Positions 35,414 through 46,977 of a stretch of DNA of 64,000 bases are shown here, piece after piece; within the stretch, counting starts at the first letter, position 1; the number at the start of each line of letters is the position of its first letter. Origin of the DNA: Letharia columbiana (taxonomy: Eukaryota; Ascomycota; Lecanoromycetes; Lecanorales; Parmeliaceae). The translations under genes and the position numbers were made by a program. The notes beneath the pieces were generated by a model that searched no databases, was not told where the DNA came from, and was given only the letters and a program-made list of their open reading frames with translations. Where the stretch lies: contig NW_023501044.1 in NCBI RefSeq assembly GCF_014066305.1, positions 186,001 through 250,000 of the forward strand, read 5' to 3'.

Positions 35414-38400
35414 GATTGATTGATTGATTGATTACATCATACTACCCTGAAGTCTTACCCTAGTAGCCGACTATGCGAGTTACGTAATCTATCTGATCCT
35501 TTCGGCCAATCATATAGTCTCAAATAAATGAGGCTATATAAGTTACCGTCATGATTCTACATCTTACTATCCTTAATTCTTAAAAAGGGGTATACTCTAT
35601 ATCGCTAAGGCCCTCCCGTCTTAACTATATTCTTCTTTTTAACCGCTTACCCTAGTAAATCCTTATTATTAATTCTTATTAAGGGCTTAATATTATTTAA
35701 TAAGTCTAATACTTCTTATAAAGTTCGTCGTTATAGAGGCGTAGCGTAATTTTATTAGCATATCCTTATAAGTAATAACCCTCTCTTTCACCTTTCTTCT
35801 TTCTTTAGCTTATTATATTCCTCGCTTCTTACTAAATAGCCTATATTCGTAAAGAATATATCGAGTCATCTACTTCGCTTTACACTTATATTCTTTATTC
35901 TCTATATTCGATATCTATCGATTATAAAGAAAGACCTTAAGATCTATTTTCTTAGTTTTTATTTATATTATTAGCGACGTCTTAACGCGCTTAACTCTCG
36001 AATATAAAAGTTATATTTATTTCGACGATATTAATTAGATTCTTCTAAGAATATTATCTTACTTCTTATTAATCTATTTAATAGTTTATTATTTTATCGC
36101 GTAGTCTCTAATAGCTATCTTAATTATCGATATTATTCTTATCTATATAATTAATAATTAAGCTATTTCGTTAATATTTACCTTTACTCTTTTATTATAA
36201 ATTACTCGCTCTCGCTAGCTAATAGCCTTCTTCGCCTCTCTATCTATTTATTTATTATTATTAATATTAATATATATTAAGATCTAGTATAATTCTATTA
36301 CTATTTCGAGATATCTTAGCGAATTAATAATCTATATTATCTATATTATATAGATCTATTTTAAATATTTATCTAAGTCTTTAATAGTTTAAATTAATAT
36401 TTAATTATTTATATTTACTATAACTCTATTAAGTTATAATTTTATTTAATATATAACTATTATAGTTAGAGCTTAAAGAATATTATATAACTTTATTAAA
36501 TATATTATATATTAATCGCTTAAGCTTAAATAGATATTAAAAAGTAAAATTAATATCTAACGATATAGTTAATACTCTTATCTTTTTATTAATCTTACTA
36601 TCGTCTATATATATTATTATATATCTTTTATTAATCGATCTTTTAATTAGTTCTTTAGCGACTTTCTTAATCTTATAAATTATTATTTTAAAAGACTCTT
36701 AATTAAGAGCGGCGTTAAAAGAGTATAATTTCTTAATCTTATTAATATCGTTATATTATTCTTTAAATCTATTAATATATCGCTTTAATAAACTTAGTTT
36801 TCTATTCTTCTTAGATTTTCTTTTAAATTTTTATCGCTTAAAATATAACTTAATAATCTCGCTATATATTAGACTAATAGCGATTTATAAAATAGCTTTT
36901 AAGATAATTTTATCTAGCTATTATTTAATTAATAGAAGATATACTTTTATATTAAGTACTAAAATAAATATAATCTTAAATATCTTAATTATCTTTTTTT
37001 TTATCTAAGATTAAATTCTTTATAGTAATAAGAGATAAATTTTATTATAGCTAGTAATATTTTCGAGCTAATATTATATTAAATAGTAATATATTATTTA
37101 TAAGATAATTATCATCTAATAGAGCTATCTTATACTCTTATAATTACTATTCTATATCGATTTAATAATTCTTATTAATATATTAATACTTTTAATAGCT
37201 TTAGATTAAATCTTCTTATTATAATAACTCTATAAAAGTTTAAAGTTAATTTCGACTTCTAGATAGCGAATAAAGCGTCTTATCTTAATATATTATCTCT
37301 TATTAAATTATAGAAGATAGTTTAAACTAAATCTCTATTTTCTACTAAAATATAATAATTAATATTTATTAAAATTAAACTTCGATTTATATTATAACAC
37401 TCACTTTATATAAACTTCGTTATAGATTTTACGAAGTATATTATAGTTTTTCTCGATAAAGTCTCTTATTATTAGAAGGTCTATATCGTCTACGAAGTCG
37501 ATAACTACTATTTCTAAATTAACGCGATTATTATATTTATTAATAAGATCTAAGTTATAGAAGAGATAAAGTATAAGCGATAGCGATAATTCTTAAGGAA
37601 TTTTAATTACTATAAGAGTCTTTAATATAGAGTATTCGCTTATTTTTAATACTATTATTCTATTAGATAAGAACGATTCTACTTAATTAACTACTCTTAT
37701 ATCGATTTTTTACTTTTAGAGATTATAAAGTAGTCGAGGATAAGAGACTTTATTATATATATTTGAGATATCTAGTAATAACATCGTGGCTACTTTATTA
37801 GAGTTCTAGATCTAATATATTCTTTCTAGAAGATAGTAGATATCGTATTCACATAATCGTAATCTATGATCTTCTATATATATGATTAATAGAAGTCCAT
37901 ATATCTTCGTAAGATACGCTATTCTTCTAGTAAGAATAAACTTTATTATCTTTTCTATAATGTTAAGTAGAGCTATTAATTAATATTCTTTAGAAATCGA
38001 GTAATTCTTATTTAACTTCGAAAGAATAATTATTATTAATATTCTAAAGTGCTCTAGATAGTAGTCGTTCGTTATATATATATTAAATATTCTATATAGA
38101 TAAAAAAGTAATAACTTTAGAATCTTCTTAAGAATTAGATTAGAGATCGCGTCTTTTCTTAATACTCTCTTTAACGATATCTGCGTTATAGCCTTTCTTA
38201 TCTTATTTATAATAATTATTTTTATTAGATAAACTTATAGATATATTATATCGACGCTAATATTATTTAACTTTATCTATATTAATAATAGAAAGAACGT
38301 TTTTATAAGAAGATCTACCTTCGAATCTAGTTTATTATATTCTTATTTATCTTTATTAAATAGCGAAGAAAAATATATCTATATTATAAGTTATTTTCTA

Positions 38401-41395
38401 ATCTACTTAATCTTTTTTTATATTATTTATAACGACTTATACGTCTTTACTATAAACTCTCTAAACGCCTTTCTAATAATTCTCTTAATTAGATTATTTT
38501 TAAAGTTCTTAATAACTTTATATTTATCTTATACTTTCTTCGAGAGCGTTATTCTTTAACTTCTTTTTAGTAATTTATAATATTTTTATACTTTTTTATA
38601 TTCTAATATAAATCTTAATTTAGATTATAATAATAATTTAATAATCGAAGTAGACTTTTTTATAATCGCTTAAATAGAGTTAATAATAGCTATTACTTAA
38701 TAATCGATATCGTTATTAATAAGATTTTTATTATTTCTTAAAAGATTAGCTAAATACTCTTTCGATACTATAACTTAAACGAGTATCTCTCTTAAAACCT
38801 CGATATTTAGTTTATTAAAGTTTTAGCGTATTATTAATATTAACTCTATTATAACTAGCTTAAGCTTTATAAGAATTAAAAGATAATTAAATTCGCTTTT
38901 AAAGTCGTTTTCGATATTATAGTTAATAATATTTATTATTAATACTAAAGTAGCGAATAGTAAATCTATTATTATTTAATAGTTTTCTTTATATATTATC
39001 GTTTCTATTAGTAATACTTATTTTATAATAAATTCTTTCGCTATAAGTATTAGTTCTTTCGCTCTCTTATCGATATAAGTATTCGATTTTCTTTATATTA
39101 TATAATATAGATTAAAATCGCTTAATATAATTTATTCGTTATTCTTAGACTTTATAAGTATCTTATATAATTCGTTAAGTTCGTTTATTTATTAATCGTT
39201 AAGGTTATAAATATTATATATATATATAATTCTATTATTTTTAAACTTAATATTAAGAGTATAGAGGTTCGATAAATAATATAATAGATATTATTACTTT
39301 AATAATATTCTCTTATTAATATAAAAGTATATTTATATATTATTATAATAGGAGTAGATTAAGTTAAATCTATTCTTTAGAGAATAATATAATATATTTA
39401 TATTAGTATTTCTCTAGAGTTTCTAAATTACTACTATATCGATATTATAAATCTTTTTATTATCGAAGAGTTCTATTATAATTATTTTAGATTTTTTTAT
39501 ATTATATTATAGTATTAATAACTAACTAAGATATACTATTATTTCTTAATATTATTATTAATATTACTTACTCGCTTCGTTTAATTTATAGAGTCTATAT
39601 CTTCTTTCTAAGTATTCTCTTTTTCTTAATTATCGATAAATTAAATATATCTCTTTTTATTTCTATTAATAAAGACTGTAATTCTCTTATTACTACTCTT
39701 TTAACTTAGAGACTATTTATTATCCTCGAGATTATTAATTTTCCTTATTACTATATTATTTTTATATTATTTAACTTTATCTACTACTTTAAAAAGCGAT
39801 TTATTTCTAAATAAGACTTTTATTAATAATGTGAAAGTATATCTTCTTCTACTCGACTAAAGATTCGATATAATAATTCTTTCGAGGTTCGGCGCTCTAA
39901 TTTCTCTTCTATTAATTATTCTATCTTTATCTATTAACTCACCGCGTATAAATACTAGCCTTAAAAAAAATTCCTCGTTTCGCTTATAATTAAATATATT
40001 CTAAAAGTAATTACTTAATTAATCGCTTATTTAATAGCTAGTCGATATCTTCTTCGTTATTATAAATCGTAAAGAAGTCTATTATCTCACCATTCTTATT
40101 CTCGCTATCTCTCTCTTCTTTACTATATATATCTTATTCTAAGCCTTATATAATCTCTTATAAATCGAATATTTACGAGTATTAGCCGTGTAATCTTTAT
40201 AATAATATTCTTCTAAGCATTTCTCGTATATTAAGTAATTCTTTTTAGAGTATATAGTCGATAGATAATCGTATTTTTAATATACGAAGTATTATTTTAA
40301 TTTATATTACTTATTATAGACGTAATAGCTATATAGTTTTAAATCGATAACTAAGCCTTCTTCTAGTACTCTATTTTCTTTCTCTAAAGATACTAATTTA
40401 ATAATTAATAAACTCTTATTATAACTCTTTTTATTCGCGTTAAATTAGTCTAGTTATACTATATCGAGACTTAGCGTATTAATATTTTTATTCTAAACCC
40501 TTTTAATTATTATAGTTATATCTTTAATATCGAATATATTAATTCTTACTTTATAAAGTAGAAGACTATATATTTTAATAATTACTCTTATACTATTACT
40601 TATCTTTAAAGTTTAATTCTTACTTTTTCTTAGTTTATTCGCCTTCTTCTTATTTATAGTTATAATATATATATCGCTACTCGCTAGCCTTCTAATCGTT
40701 CTAATAGATTTTCTTATAATATTTATATTTTTTATATATCTATTAATCATCGTAATTATCTCGCTCGATATCTTCTTCTTTAATACTTTACTTATTATCT
40801 CGTCTTATAGCTTTATAATAATCTCGTTTAGCTTATTATATAATACTTAATTTTATTTCGATATTATTAATAATATAATAGAAATTTCTTTAATAATAAA
40901 AGAGAATATTAAGAATTAATTTAGTACGCTAATATAGCTAGTCGTCGATATATTACTTTCTAAACTAATTATCTAATATTTAATATATATAATCTTTTTC
41001 TTTATATTGCTATCTCGATTATTTAAGTTAATAATTAGTTTATATACTTCGTCTAAGACTATTTAGATTTTAAATTTATTATTTATTCTTTTTATAAATA
41101 CTATCGCCGCTCTAAAGATAGTAGCTACTTTATTTATTAGTAATTTCTAGTCTTTATCTATTATTTTTAATATAATATTTATTAATAACTTTAGTATAAA
41201 TACGTGCTTCTTAAAATCGTAGTTATTATAATTTCATTAAGGCTAGCTAATTTTATTCGATATAGTTATAGAAGTATAAGCGTTTTCTAAAGTTAATTAA
41301 AGAGATACTAGTCTTATTAAGTACTTTAAATATATATATCTACTTTCTATAGCTTAATAATATAGTATAAGCGTTATACGAAAGTTTAATTTTAA
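35414..41395 (-). mobile_element. LINE-B, near full-length non-LTR retrotransposon, RIP-dead
   Basis: A 5.98-kb minus-strand non-LTR retrotransposon. Its 3' end is an (AATC)n tail, seen on the plus strand as (GATT)n at 35414-35433. It is flanked by an 11-bp target duplication, the signature of target-primed reverse transcription. A reverse-transcriptase core is readable on the minus strand near 37470-37710. Upstream (about 38-41 kb) should hold the endonuclease and an ORF1/gag, but RIP has removed readable frames, so these are inferred from length only. The roughly 430-bp 3' untranslated region (35414-35845) is shared with LINE-A's end (41585-42004). Structure and length suit the fungal Tad-like clade; the clade name is inference. 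Confidence 0.88.
37465..37720 (-). pseudogene. LINE-B reverse-transcriptase core remnant
   Basis: Minus-strand translation reads VESFLSNR, then SEYSI, then IP-stop-ELSLSLILYLFYN (expected form IPQGSPLSPxLF in LINE enzymes), then EIVVIDFVDDIDLL, the F-x-D-D catalytic box. The stop replaces the expected Gln (CAA to TAA). These blocks identify a LINE-type rather than LTR-type reverse transcriptase. No open frame survives. Confidence 0.85.
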
Positions 41396-41579
41396 TATTA
41401 TAATTTTAATCGACATTTCTTCTTTAGACTTACGCTAGGCTTTATTCGAGCTAGCTTCTTAACGACTTAGTACTTTAATAACTTCGATATATATATTACT
41501 TAGTAATCTTTATAGTTAATATTTTATTCATATAATACCACTAATATCATTATTCGATATACGGATTTATTCTCTAATA
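41396..41579 (+). repeat. Gamma 3' LTR (RIP-mutated)
   Basis: Position-by-position C-to-T/G-to-A version of 33646-33828; TATAG follows at 41580-41584. Confidence 0.88.
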
Positions 41580-42004
41580 TATAGGTTATTTAGTAAGAAG
41601 CGAGGAATATAGTAGATTAAAGAAAGAAGAAAGATAAAAGAGAGAGTTATTACTTATAAGGATATACTAATAAAATTATACTACGCCTCTATAGCGGCGG
41701 ACTTTATAAGAAGTATTAGACTTATTAAGTAATATTAAGTTCTTAATAAGAATTAATAATAAGGATTTACTAGAGTGAGCGGTTAAAAAGAAGAATACAA
41801 TTAAGACGAGAGGGCCTTAGCGATATAGGGTGTACCCCTTCTCAAGGATCAAGTACTTAAGACGCAGAACCATGACGGTGACTTGTATAGCCTCATTTAT
41901 TTGAGATCATATGATTGGCCGAAAGGATCAGATAGATTACGTAACTCGCATAGTCGGCCACTAGGGCAAGACTTCAGGGTAGTATGATGTAATCAATCAA
42001 TCAA
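41580..42004 (+). repeat. LINE-A fragment 4, 3' UTR and tail
   Basis: Inverted copy of 35414-35848. It ends in ATCAATCAATCAA at about 42004, marking LINE-A's 3' terminus. The last ~170 bp are GC-normal and nearly identical to LINE-B's 3' end. Confidence 0.88.
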
Positions 42005-42255
42005 ATCTTGTGGTCCGCCGTTCCGTCATTCGACGTCTAACTCTAGAGGATCAACTACGAGGTTCATGAGATCCAGCGCTCACCACAAGCGTCCTTGAAT
42101 GATCTGCTCGTCTGCTCATCCGACAAAGCTTAGACATATTCTCAAAGTTCCTTACCCAAAGTTGAATGCTGGACGCGACGGCAACAATTCTATTCGTAAG
42201 TACTGCTACGAAACCTTGGTAAACCAGCGGCTTGTTGGTTTGAATTACGTACAGG
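42005..42255. other. Junction between LINE-A and the regulator remnant
   Basis: GC-balanced sequence after the LINE-A tail; contains the unresolved 3' end of the broken zinc-cluster gene. No target duplication matching the LINE-A left edge was found. Confidence 0.4.
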
Positions 42256-43237
42256 CTATCTGTTCACTTCTTGGAAGAGCATATCAGGTTCCAAGATGTC
42301 AATGCATTCTTCTCCCTTACACGCGACCAGGAGGAGCCGCTCGAATGCTTCGGCTTGGACAGGCCGCCTCTTGTCTGACATCAGCACGAAATCATAGTAC
42401 GACACCACCGGTGGTGACTGAGATTGGTCGACGCACTTCAATGTGTTTCCCACTGGATTGTCCCATTGCGATGCTCGTGCAGTGAATAACAACGGTGTCA
42501 AAGACACAACGTTATTACAAAAGCCCAGCTTGAGACACGAATAAAGCCCTCGGAATAGGTGCGACATAAGAATGGTGCGGCGGAGACTCTCAGCGAAGAT
42601 CCATGATGGCCAGACGGGCGAATTGGACGCGACCAGCTCAATCTTCGTTCGCATGTGAAGCTGGTCAGTCCACAAGAATGACCTCATTCTGCTCAGCAAG
42701 AGCCCTTTGCCGTATGTCCCCGTCAAAGAGCTGGATGATATGTACCAGTATCAAAGCTTGAACGCCTGCCAAATTCTCTGCGATTGGCCACGTTGCTTCG
42801 TTACTCTTGTGAATCAGCTCTGCCACTTTTGCTTCCATAATGTGGAACACAGCGAGCTTGTCGGTGTCGGTCATCGTCAAATTAAGCGCACAAATGGCGA
42901 AAGCGTTTTGCATCATCTTCGGCAAGGCACCATGACACAAGCGTGAATGAATGAACGGTGTCCTGCCTTAAAACACGAACATGGCCGGATAGCTTCTGAC
43001 GTTGGTGACAAGGTAGGCCCTGCTATCCCCACTGTGAGCCCCAGATAATTGTGTGGCTGGCGGGTTCATTGGCGTCGTCAGCGAGGGTGAGGACAGTGGT
43101 TCATTGGAATACGAGCAGTCAGTGGCCCTGGTCAAGCACCGAGAGCATTGCGGCAATCGCAGATCACAACGCCGTTTCGCAGTGGCGCAAGTGACACAAG
43201 ATCTGCGATGGGAGGGCGGCGCCAGTATCATCGACAT
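42256..43237 (-). pseudogene. Zn2Cys6 transcription factor, broken
   Basis: A fungal zinc-cluster regulator acting in the nucleus. The frame opens MSMILAPPSHRR and holds a C6 DNA-binding cluster at about residues 15-42: Cys-x2-Cys-x6-Cys-x6-Cys-x2-Cys-x6-Cys (CVTCATAKRRCDLRLPQC...). The frame stays in register through a TAA at about 42973 (VF-stop-GRTPFIHSRL, probably a former CAA Gln) and continues ALPKMMQNAFAICALNL to about 42665. There one base too many shifts the frame, and SFLWTDQLHMRTKIELVAS, SLRRTILMSHLF and LKLGFCNN follow in another register to 42256. The second half resembles the middle region of regulators found in secondary-metabolite clusters. One stop and one frameshift make it a pseudogene unless the assembly is wrong. 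It is divergent from the MFS gene, so it probably controlled it. The C-terminal end is not resolved. Confidence 0.75.
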
Positions 43238-43847
43238 GAATAAGATACGGGCGTAGGTGAATCTAAGACCAGATGTTTGGAACGTATGTGATCTCTTCCA
43301 GTTGTCCTCTTCTGTTGTTTGTCCATGATGTGTAATCCATTCCTGGCGGAGTCTAGCCCTATTGTGTACAAGTCTCCGCAGGAACTCCGTCTCAAAAGGA
43401 TTCGATATGCGCCTCCCTTTCTTGCTTTGATAGCAAAATACTCATCCATTTAACGTTCCTTCTTCCATTCTCTTCAAAATCGGTTTTTCCTTTGAATTTG
43501 AATTCCTTTATCAAGGTGATGCTGACGCAAAATCGACTCTCGAAAGTAAAGCAATTTGCCTTTTCTCCTTTCAAGCTTAGTCGGAGTCTAAAATATTCCC
43601 TCTCGAACCCTTTCTCCACCGTTTAGACTTTGCTTTCTGTCTGTAAAAATCAGTATCTCGCGGCTTCGACGTTGCTGCTTACCTTGCACTCTCCCCACTC
43701 GGTGTCATATGCATATCTACAAACCTGGAGGCTATCTCTTATATTACTCCGGGCTGTAGCCTCGAGTAATACACATTCCATTACCTTCTCCTCACAACAC
43801 ACCCATTCTATTCTCTGATCTTCTCAGCTTGACATACAGACCTCAAC
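43238..43847. promoter_or_regulatory. Divergent promoter region, regulator / MFS transporter
   Basis: 610 bp between two divergent start codons. It is pyrimidine-rich just upstream of the transporter ATG (43690-43840, many TCT/CAC runs), a usual fungal core-promoter texture. I cannot point to a specific palindromic CGG-type zinc-cluster site. Confidence 0.4.
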
Positions 43848-45856
43848 ATGAGCGAACTGTTTCGCGAAACGATTTTCGGGCAAGCTGTCCGATTTTTAAC
43901 AGGCAACAAAGTACTCCAGTACCCGAAGGGCGCACAGGTTTCGAGTTGCCACCTGGATATTCTGCCTCGGGCAGCTTTGCGGCCCCTCGCGGAGACGGAC
44001 AATCTTCACGAGGTGCGAATCCACCACCTCTTGGGACTGGTGAGGAAATAGAGGCGGAAGACCGTTTAGACTTAGAAGGAGCGTTCCACAACTCCCATTT
44101 GACTGGGGAAAAGCATACTATTGTACCGTCAGTATCAAAAGATGGAGCTGTTTTTGTCGACTGGTACTCATCAGACGATCCTGCTAATCCGCAGAATTGG
44201 TCGAGCAAGAAGAAAGCATTTGTCGCTATGCAGATATGGTATGCCTTCAAATTCTCACCTGCCAAGAGCCAGCCCCTGTACTGACTTGCTTGTAGCTTCT
44301 ATACATTTGCAGTCTATCTCGCATCCTCAATCTATACACCATCCAAACCAGGAGTAATGGGAGCCTTTGGGGTCGGTCCCACAGCAGCATCTCTAGGGCT
44401 CGCACTATACATTCTTGGCTACGGCATAGGACCTCTTTTGTGGTCTCCTATGAGCGAGATTGTATTTATCCAGTTCTATAGTACCACTTGTATGGGACCA
44501 AGATTGACGGATTTACGTGTAGCCCACCATTGGCCGCAACCCGCCGTATCTCGTAACCTCCGCCATCTTCGTCATCCTACGCGTACTAGTACCAACCGCC
44601 CTCGTCAACAATTTTCTGGGTCTTCTAGTCCTCAGATTTCTTCAAGCTATTTTGGAAGCCCGTGTCTCGCAACCGGAGGCGCGAGCATGGGTGACATGTA
44701 CTAGTACTCGCTACTCAAACTTCCGTATCTGATGACCTTCTGGGCTGCCGCTGCCACATCTGGCCCTGCCCTCGGACCGCTTGTGTCTGGTTTCAGTGTT
44801 CCGCCGGAGAATTGGCGATGGTCTTTGTGGGAGATCCTTTGGGTCTCGGGCCCGGTATTCCTGCTCCTTTTCTTCTGCTTGCCGCAGACGTCGACGCCGA
44901 ACATCCTACCACGCCGGGCCCGAAGGCTTCGAAATCTCACTGGGAATCCACGGCTGAGAAGTCAGAGCGAGGTTGTCCAATCAAAGTTAACAGTCAGAGA
45001 AGTTGCCAATGATGCTGTATGGAAACCGATGCAGATTCTCATTCAAGATCCAGCTATCATGTTTGCGGCAGTATGTACCTCTTTGGTCTACGGAATCTAC
45101 TACTCCTTCTTCGAAGTGTTCCCATTGGTTTATATTGGTCTCTATCACTTGAATTTCGGACAGATGGGTTTGGCATTCTTATCCATCGCTGTTGCCACTG
45201 CCCTAGCCATCATCACTTATTTTAGCTACTTTTATTTCATACTCGAACCCAATATCAAAGCCAATGGCTTTGGCCCTCCGGAACAACGCCTTTTGTCGGC
45301 TTTGTACGGCTCCTTCCTTCTCCCAACTGGCCTGTTCCTCTTCGGTGGGACCGCAAACGGCCACATTCATTGGATCGTCAGCGTTGTCTGCATCGGCGTC
45401 TATGCCTTTGGCGTCTTCATCGTCCTGCAGTGCATTTTCCTCTACGTACCATGAACCTATCCGCAGTATGCGGCTAGTCTTTTCGCAAGCAACGATTTCA
45501 CGAGATCTGCCATGGCAGCAGGGGCCATCTTGTTTGCAAGGCCCTTGTATGTGAATCTGGGAATTGGACAGGGGATCAGCTTATTGGCTGCGTTTATGGT
45601 GGCATGTGTGGGAGGGATCTGGGTGCTATACTTTTGCGGGGCGACGTTGAGGGCGAGGAGTCAATTTGCGGTGAAAAAAGCTGTTGGGGTTGACTGCATC
45701 TTAGATTTCTTTGGATTCGTTTATTATCTACTGGCACAGCCGTGTTATATGATTGAAAATACTAGAAGATACCGAATGAGATTACAACGGCTCCGTCCGA
45801 ACTGCCTCTTTCAGGTTCAAGCTGCTCGAAGATCCGGAGTCTCAAGCATCCAATAG
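43848..45856 (+). pseudogene. MFS (DHA1-type) drug/metabolite transporter, broken
   Basis: Plasma-membrane exporter of the 12-helix DHA1 class. The start is MSELFRETIFGQAV. A lost base near 43925 shifts the frame to GRTGFELPPGY and then VDWYSSDDPANPQNWSSKKK. An intron at 44239-44295 joins to CFYTFAVYLASSIYTPSKPG, GLALYILGYGIGPLLWSPMSEI follows, and a second intron at 44462-44522 joins to PTIGRNPPYLVTSAIFVI. After LVLRFLQ another lost base (about 44653) shifts the frame; GSPCLATGGASMGDMY is then cut by an inserted TAGTAC (near 44702). The reading resumes with PYLMTFWAAAATSGPALGP, NWRWSLWEI and FVDAVWKP-like segments. A TGA before TYPQYAASLFASNDFTRSAM (near 45452) is the last stop; homology ends near 45680. 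Four lesions make a functional product very unlikely. It is divergent from the broken zinc-cluster gene. Confidence 0.82.
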
Positions 45857-45910
45857 CACGTCACAGGCTGCCGAGACCCGCCGTGCACTTAACCCAGGGC
45901 GTCCTGCTTT

Positions 45911-46787
45911 TATGAATTGCAAATTAAATAAGAATGCTTGGCAAAGCTGATTCAGCTCCGCCTCCGACTTTTTGTTAGCGCCATTCATAGAAAATTGTAG
46001 AGAACGTACTTTTCAGAGCCCTGCAGACGGTGGACTTGTGGACCTCGACATCCCACTCCTCTTTCAAGAACTGCGCCAATTCGTCTTGATACAGCCACGG
46101 CTTTTGACGCTGGTAGTCAAGAAGAGCGTCTAAAGCAGCAGGTGAGAGGCTGCGGCATCGCCCTTGTGTATGAATGTACCTGTCACGAGGGATCACGGTG
46201 TCACCATAGATAGCAAGGTTCCGCTCCCATCGATACGCCGTCGATACACTGGAACAGGCATCCGCAGCTACGGCTTCAGGTCGCCAATGGGATTCGAGCA
46301 AGAGTTGGGCACGCTGGCGTACAGAGGGATCCTTTCTGAATGGTGGCATCGCGTCCGGAGCAAGGGCTGGCGATGTGGCTATTACACGCCTAATGTCAGC
46401 GTGTCTAGTTCCTTCTATGCATGCGTCCTTCCTACGTCCTTTCAATTCCATCATTATTCCTTTCATGTAGCTAGCCATAGATAGCCGTGGCTTTGTTCTC
46501 TATCAGTTACATAATAGCTGATAGCCCCACCACTGAATCTACACGCTTTCTACAATCATCAATGCTATGCCTCGCTAAGACCTAAGTCAGAGGCAAAACA
46601 CCAGGAAAAGCGTGTATACCCACTAGCTTCGGTATCACGAATGTCCAACTGAGGTAGCAGACGACAGTGGCTATTGCAAGAGTGGCAAGTACGTTCTCTA
46701 CAATTTTCTATGAATGACGCTAACAAAAAGTCGGAGGCGGAGCTGAATCAGCTTTGCCAAGCATTCTTATTTAATTTGCAATTCATA
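45911..46787 (-). mobile_element. Tc1/mariner-like element with long TIRs
   Basis: An 873-bp element (45913-46785) flanked by TA on both sides. TIRs of about 100 bp (45913-46013 and 46688-46785) start TGAATTGCAAATTAAATAAG and include GCTTGGCAAAGCTGATTCAG and CGGAGGCGGAGCTGAAT. TA target use and a helix-turn-helix ORF inside place it in the Tc1/mariner superfamily. The catalytic DDE domain is absent, so it is a deletion derivative that needs a full-length relative. It lies right after the MFS pseudogene and is not RIP-mutated. Confidence 0.9.
45975..46478 (-). CDS. HTH-only transposase-derived protein
   Basis: An intact 167-codon frame inside the TIR element. Residues about 55-125 form the bipartite helix-turn-helix DNA-binding part of a Tc1/mariner-type (IS630-like) transposase: FRKDPSVRQRAQLLLESHW, then ADACSSVSTAYRWERNL, then SPAALDALLDYQRQKPWLY, then DELAQFLKEEWDVEVHKSTV and CRALKST. 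The usual following helix and the DDE catalytic domain (roughly 200 residues with D, D and E/D) are missing, and the frame ends FYEWR inside the left TIR. The product could bind the element's own TIRs without cutting, so a role as a repressor is possible but is inference. It may equally be an untranslated leftover. The Met at 46478 is the only plausible start. Confidence 0.6.
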   Translation of the reverse strand: MASYMKGIMMELKGRRKDACIEGTRHADIRRVIATSPALAPDAMPPFRKDPSVRQRAQLLLESHWRPEAVAADACSSVSTAYRWERNLAIYGDTVIPRDRYIHTQGRCRSLSPAALDALLDYQRQKPWLYQDELAQFLKEEWDVEVHKSTVCRALKSTFSTIFYEWR

Positions 46788-46977
46788 ATTACCACACAGC
46801 AAACATAGAAGCAACGCGCCCCCCCTGCTCTCTTTTCACCCTGTCGCCAACTCTTTGCAATGTCGCCTTGCATCCTATCGACTTCTCAGCCTCGTCGCAA
46901 GCGAGGCGTTTGCCCGCACACCCTCAACGCCCCCGCGCCCTTTCTATAACCCAATCATGACCCCCAAAACCTTCGAA

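Larger units (their letters stand above)
33646..41579 (+). mobile_element. LTR-type element gamma, interrupted by LINE-B
   Basis: Left LTR 33646-33828 (183 bp, starts TATCATGGTTTCAACC, ends CCCTGACA). Right LTR 41396-41579 (184 bp, heavily RIP-mutated, ends CTCTAATA). Target duplication TATAG at 33641-33645 and 41580-41584. A polypurine tract (GAGGGGGGGTAA, 35391-35402) directly precedes TGTCATGGTTT, the first 11 bases of the right LTR, after which LINE-B is inserted. Without LINE-B the element is about 1.95 kb. Its interior (33829-35402) has no gag/pol but holds a 97-bp-period minisatellite and a GC-normal tail. The sequence before its polypurine tract (GGACATAGCCATTTGAG) matches delta and alpha although the LTR body differs. 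Confidence 0.88.
29150..42004 (+). mobile_element. LINE-A, 5'-truncated, split by three insertions
   Basis: Non-LTR retrotransposon on the plus strand, recognised by matching the reverse complement of LINE-B (35414-41395) in four blocks: 29150-29271, 30863-32557, 33352-33645 and 41580-42004. Each gap is an LTR-type element with its own 5-bp target duplication (GAAAG, AATAT, TATAG). Removing each gap plus one TSD copy restores the LINE-B reading. Remaining LINE-A is about 2.5 kb: the reverse-transcriptase core, the C-terminal region and the 3' untranslated end. It starts within or just upstream of the reverse-transcriptase domain, typical 5' truncation. The 3' end is a short (AATC)n tail at about 41990-42004. 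Heavy RIP has destroyed the coding frames, but the last ~170 bp are nearly unmutated. The left end is approximate (within about 20 bp) and I could not find its target duplication. Confidence 0.85.
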
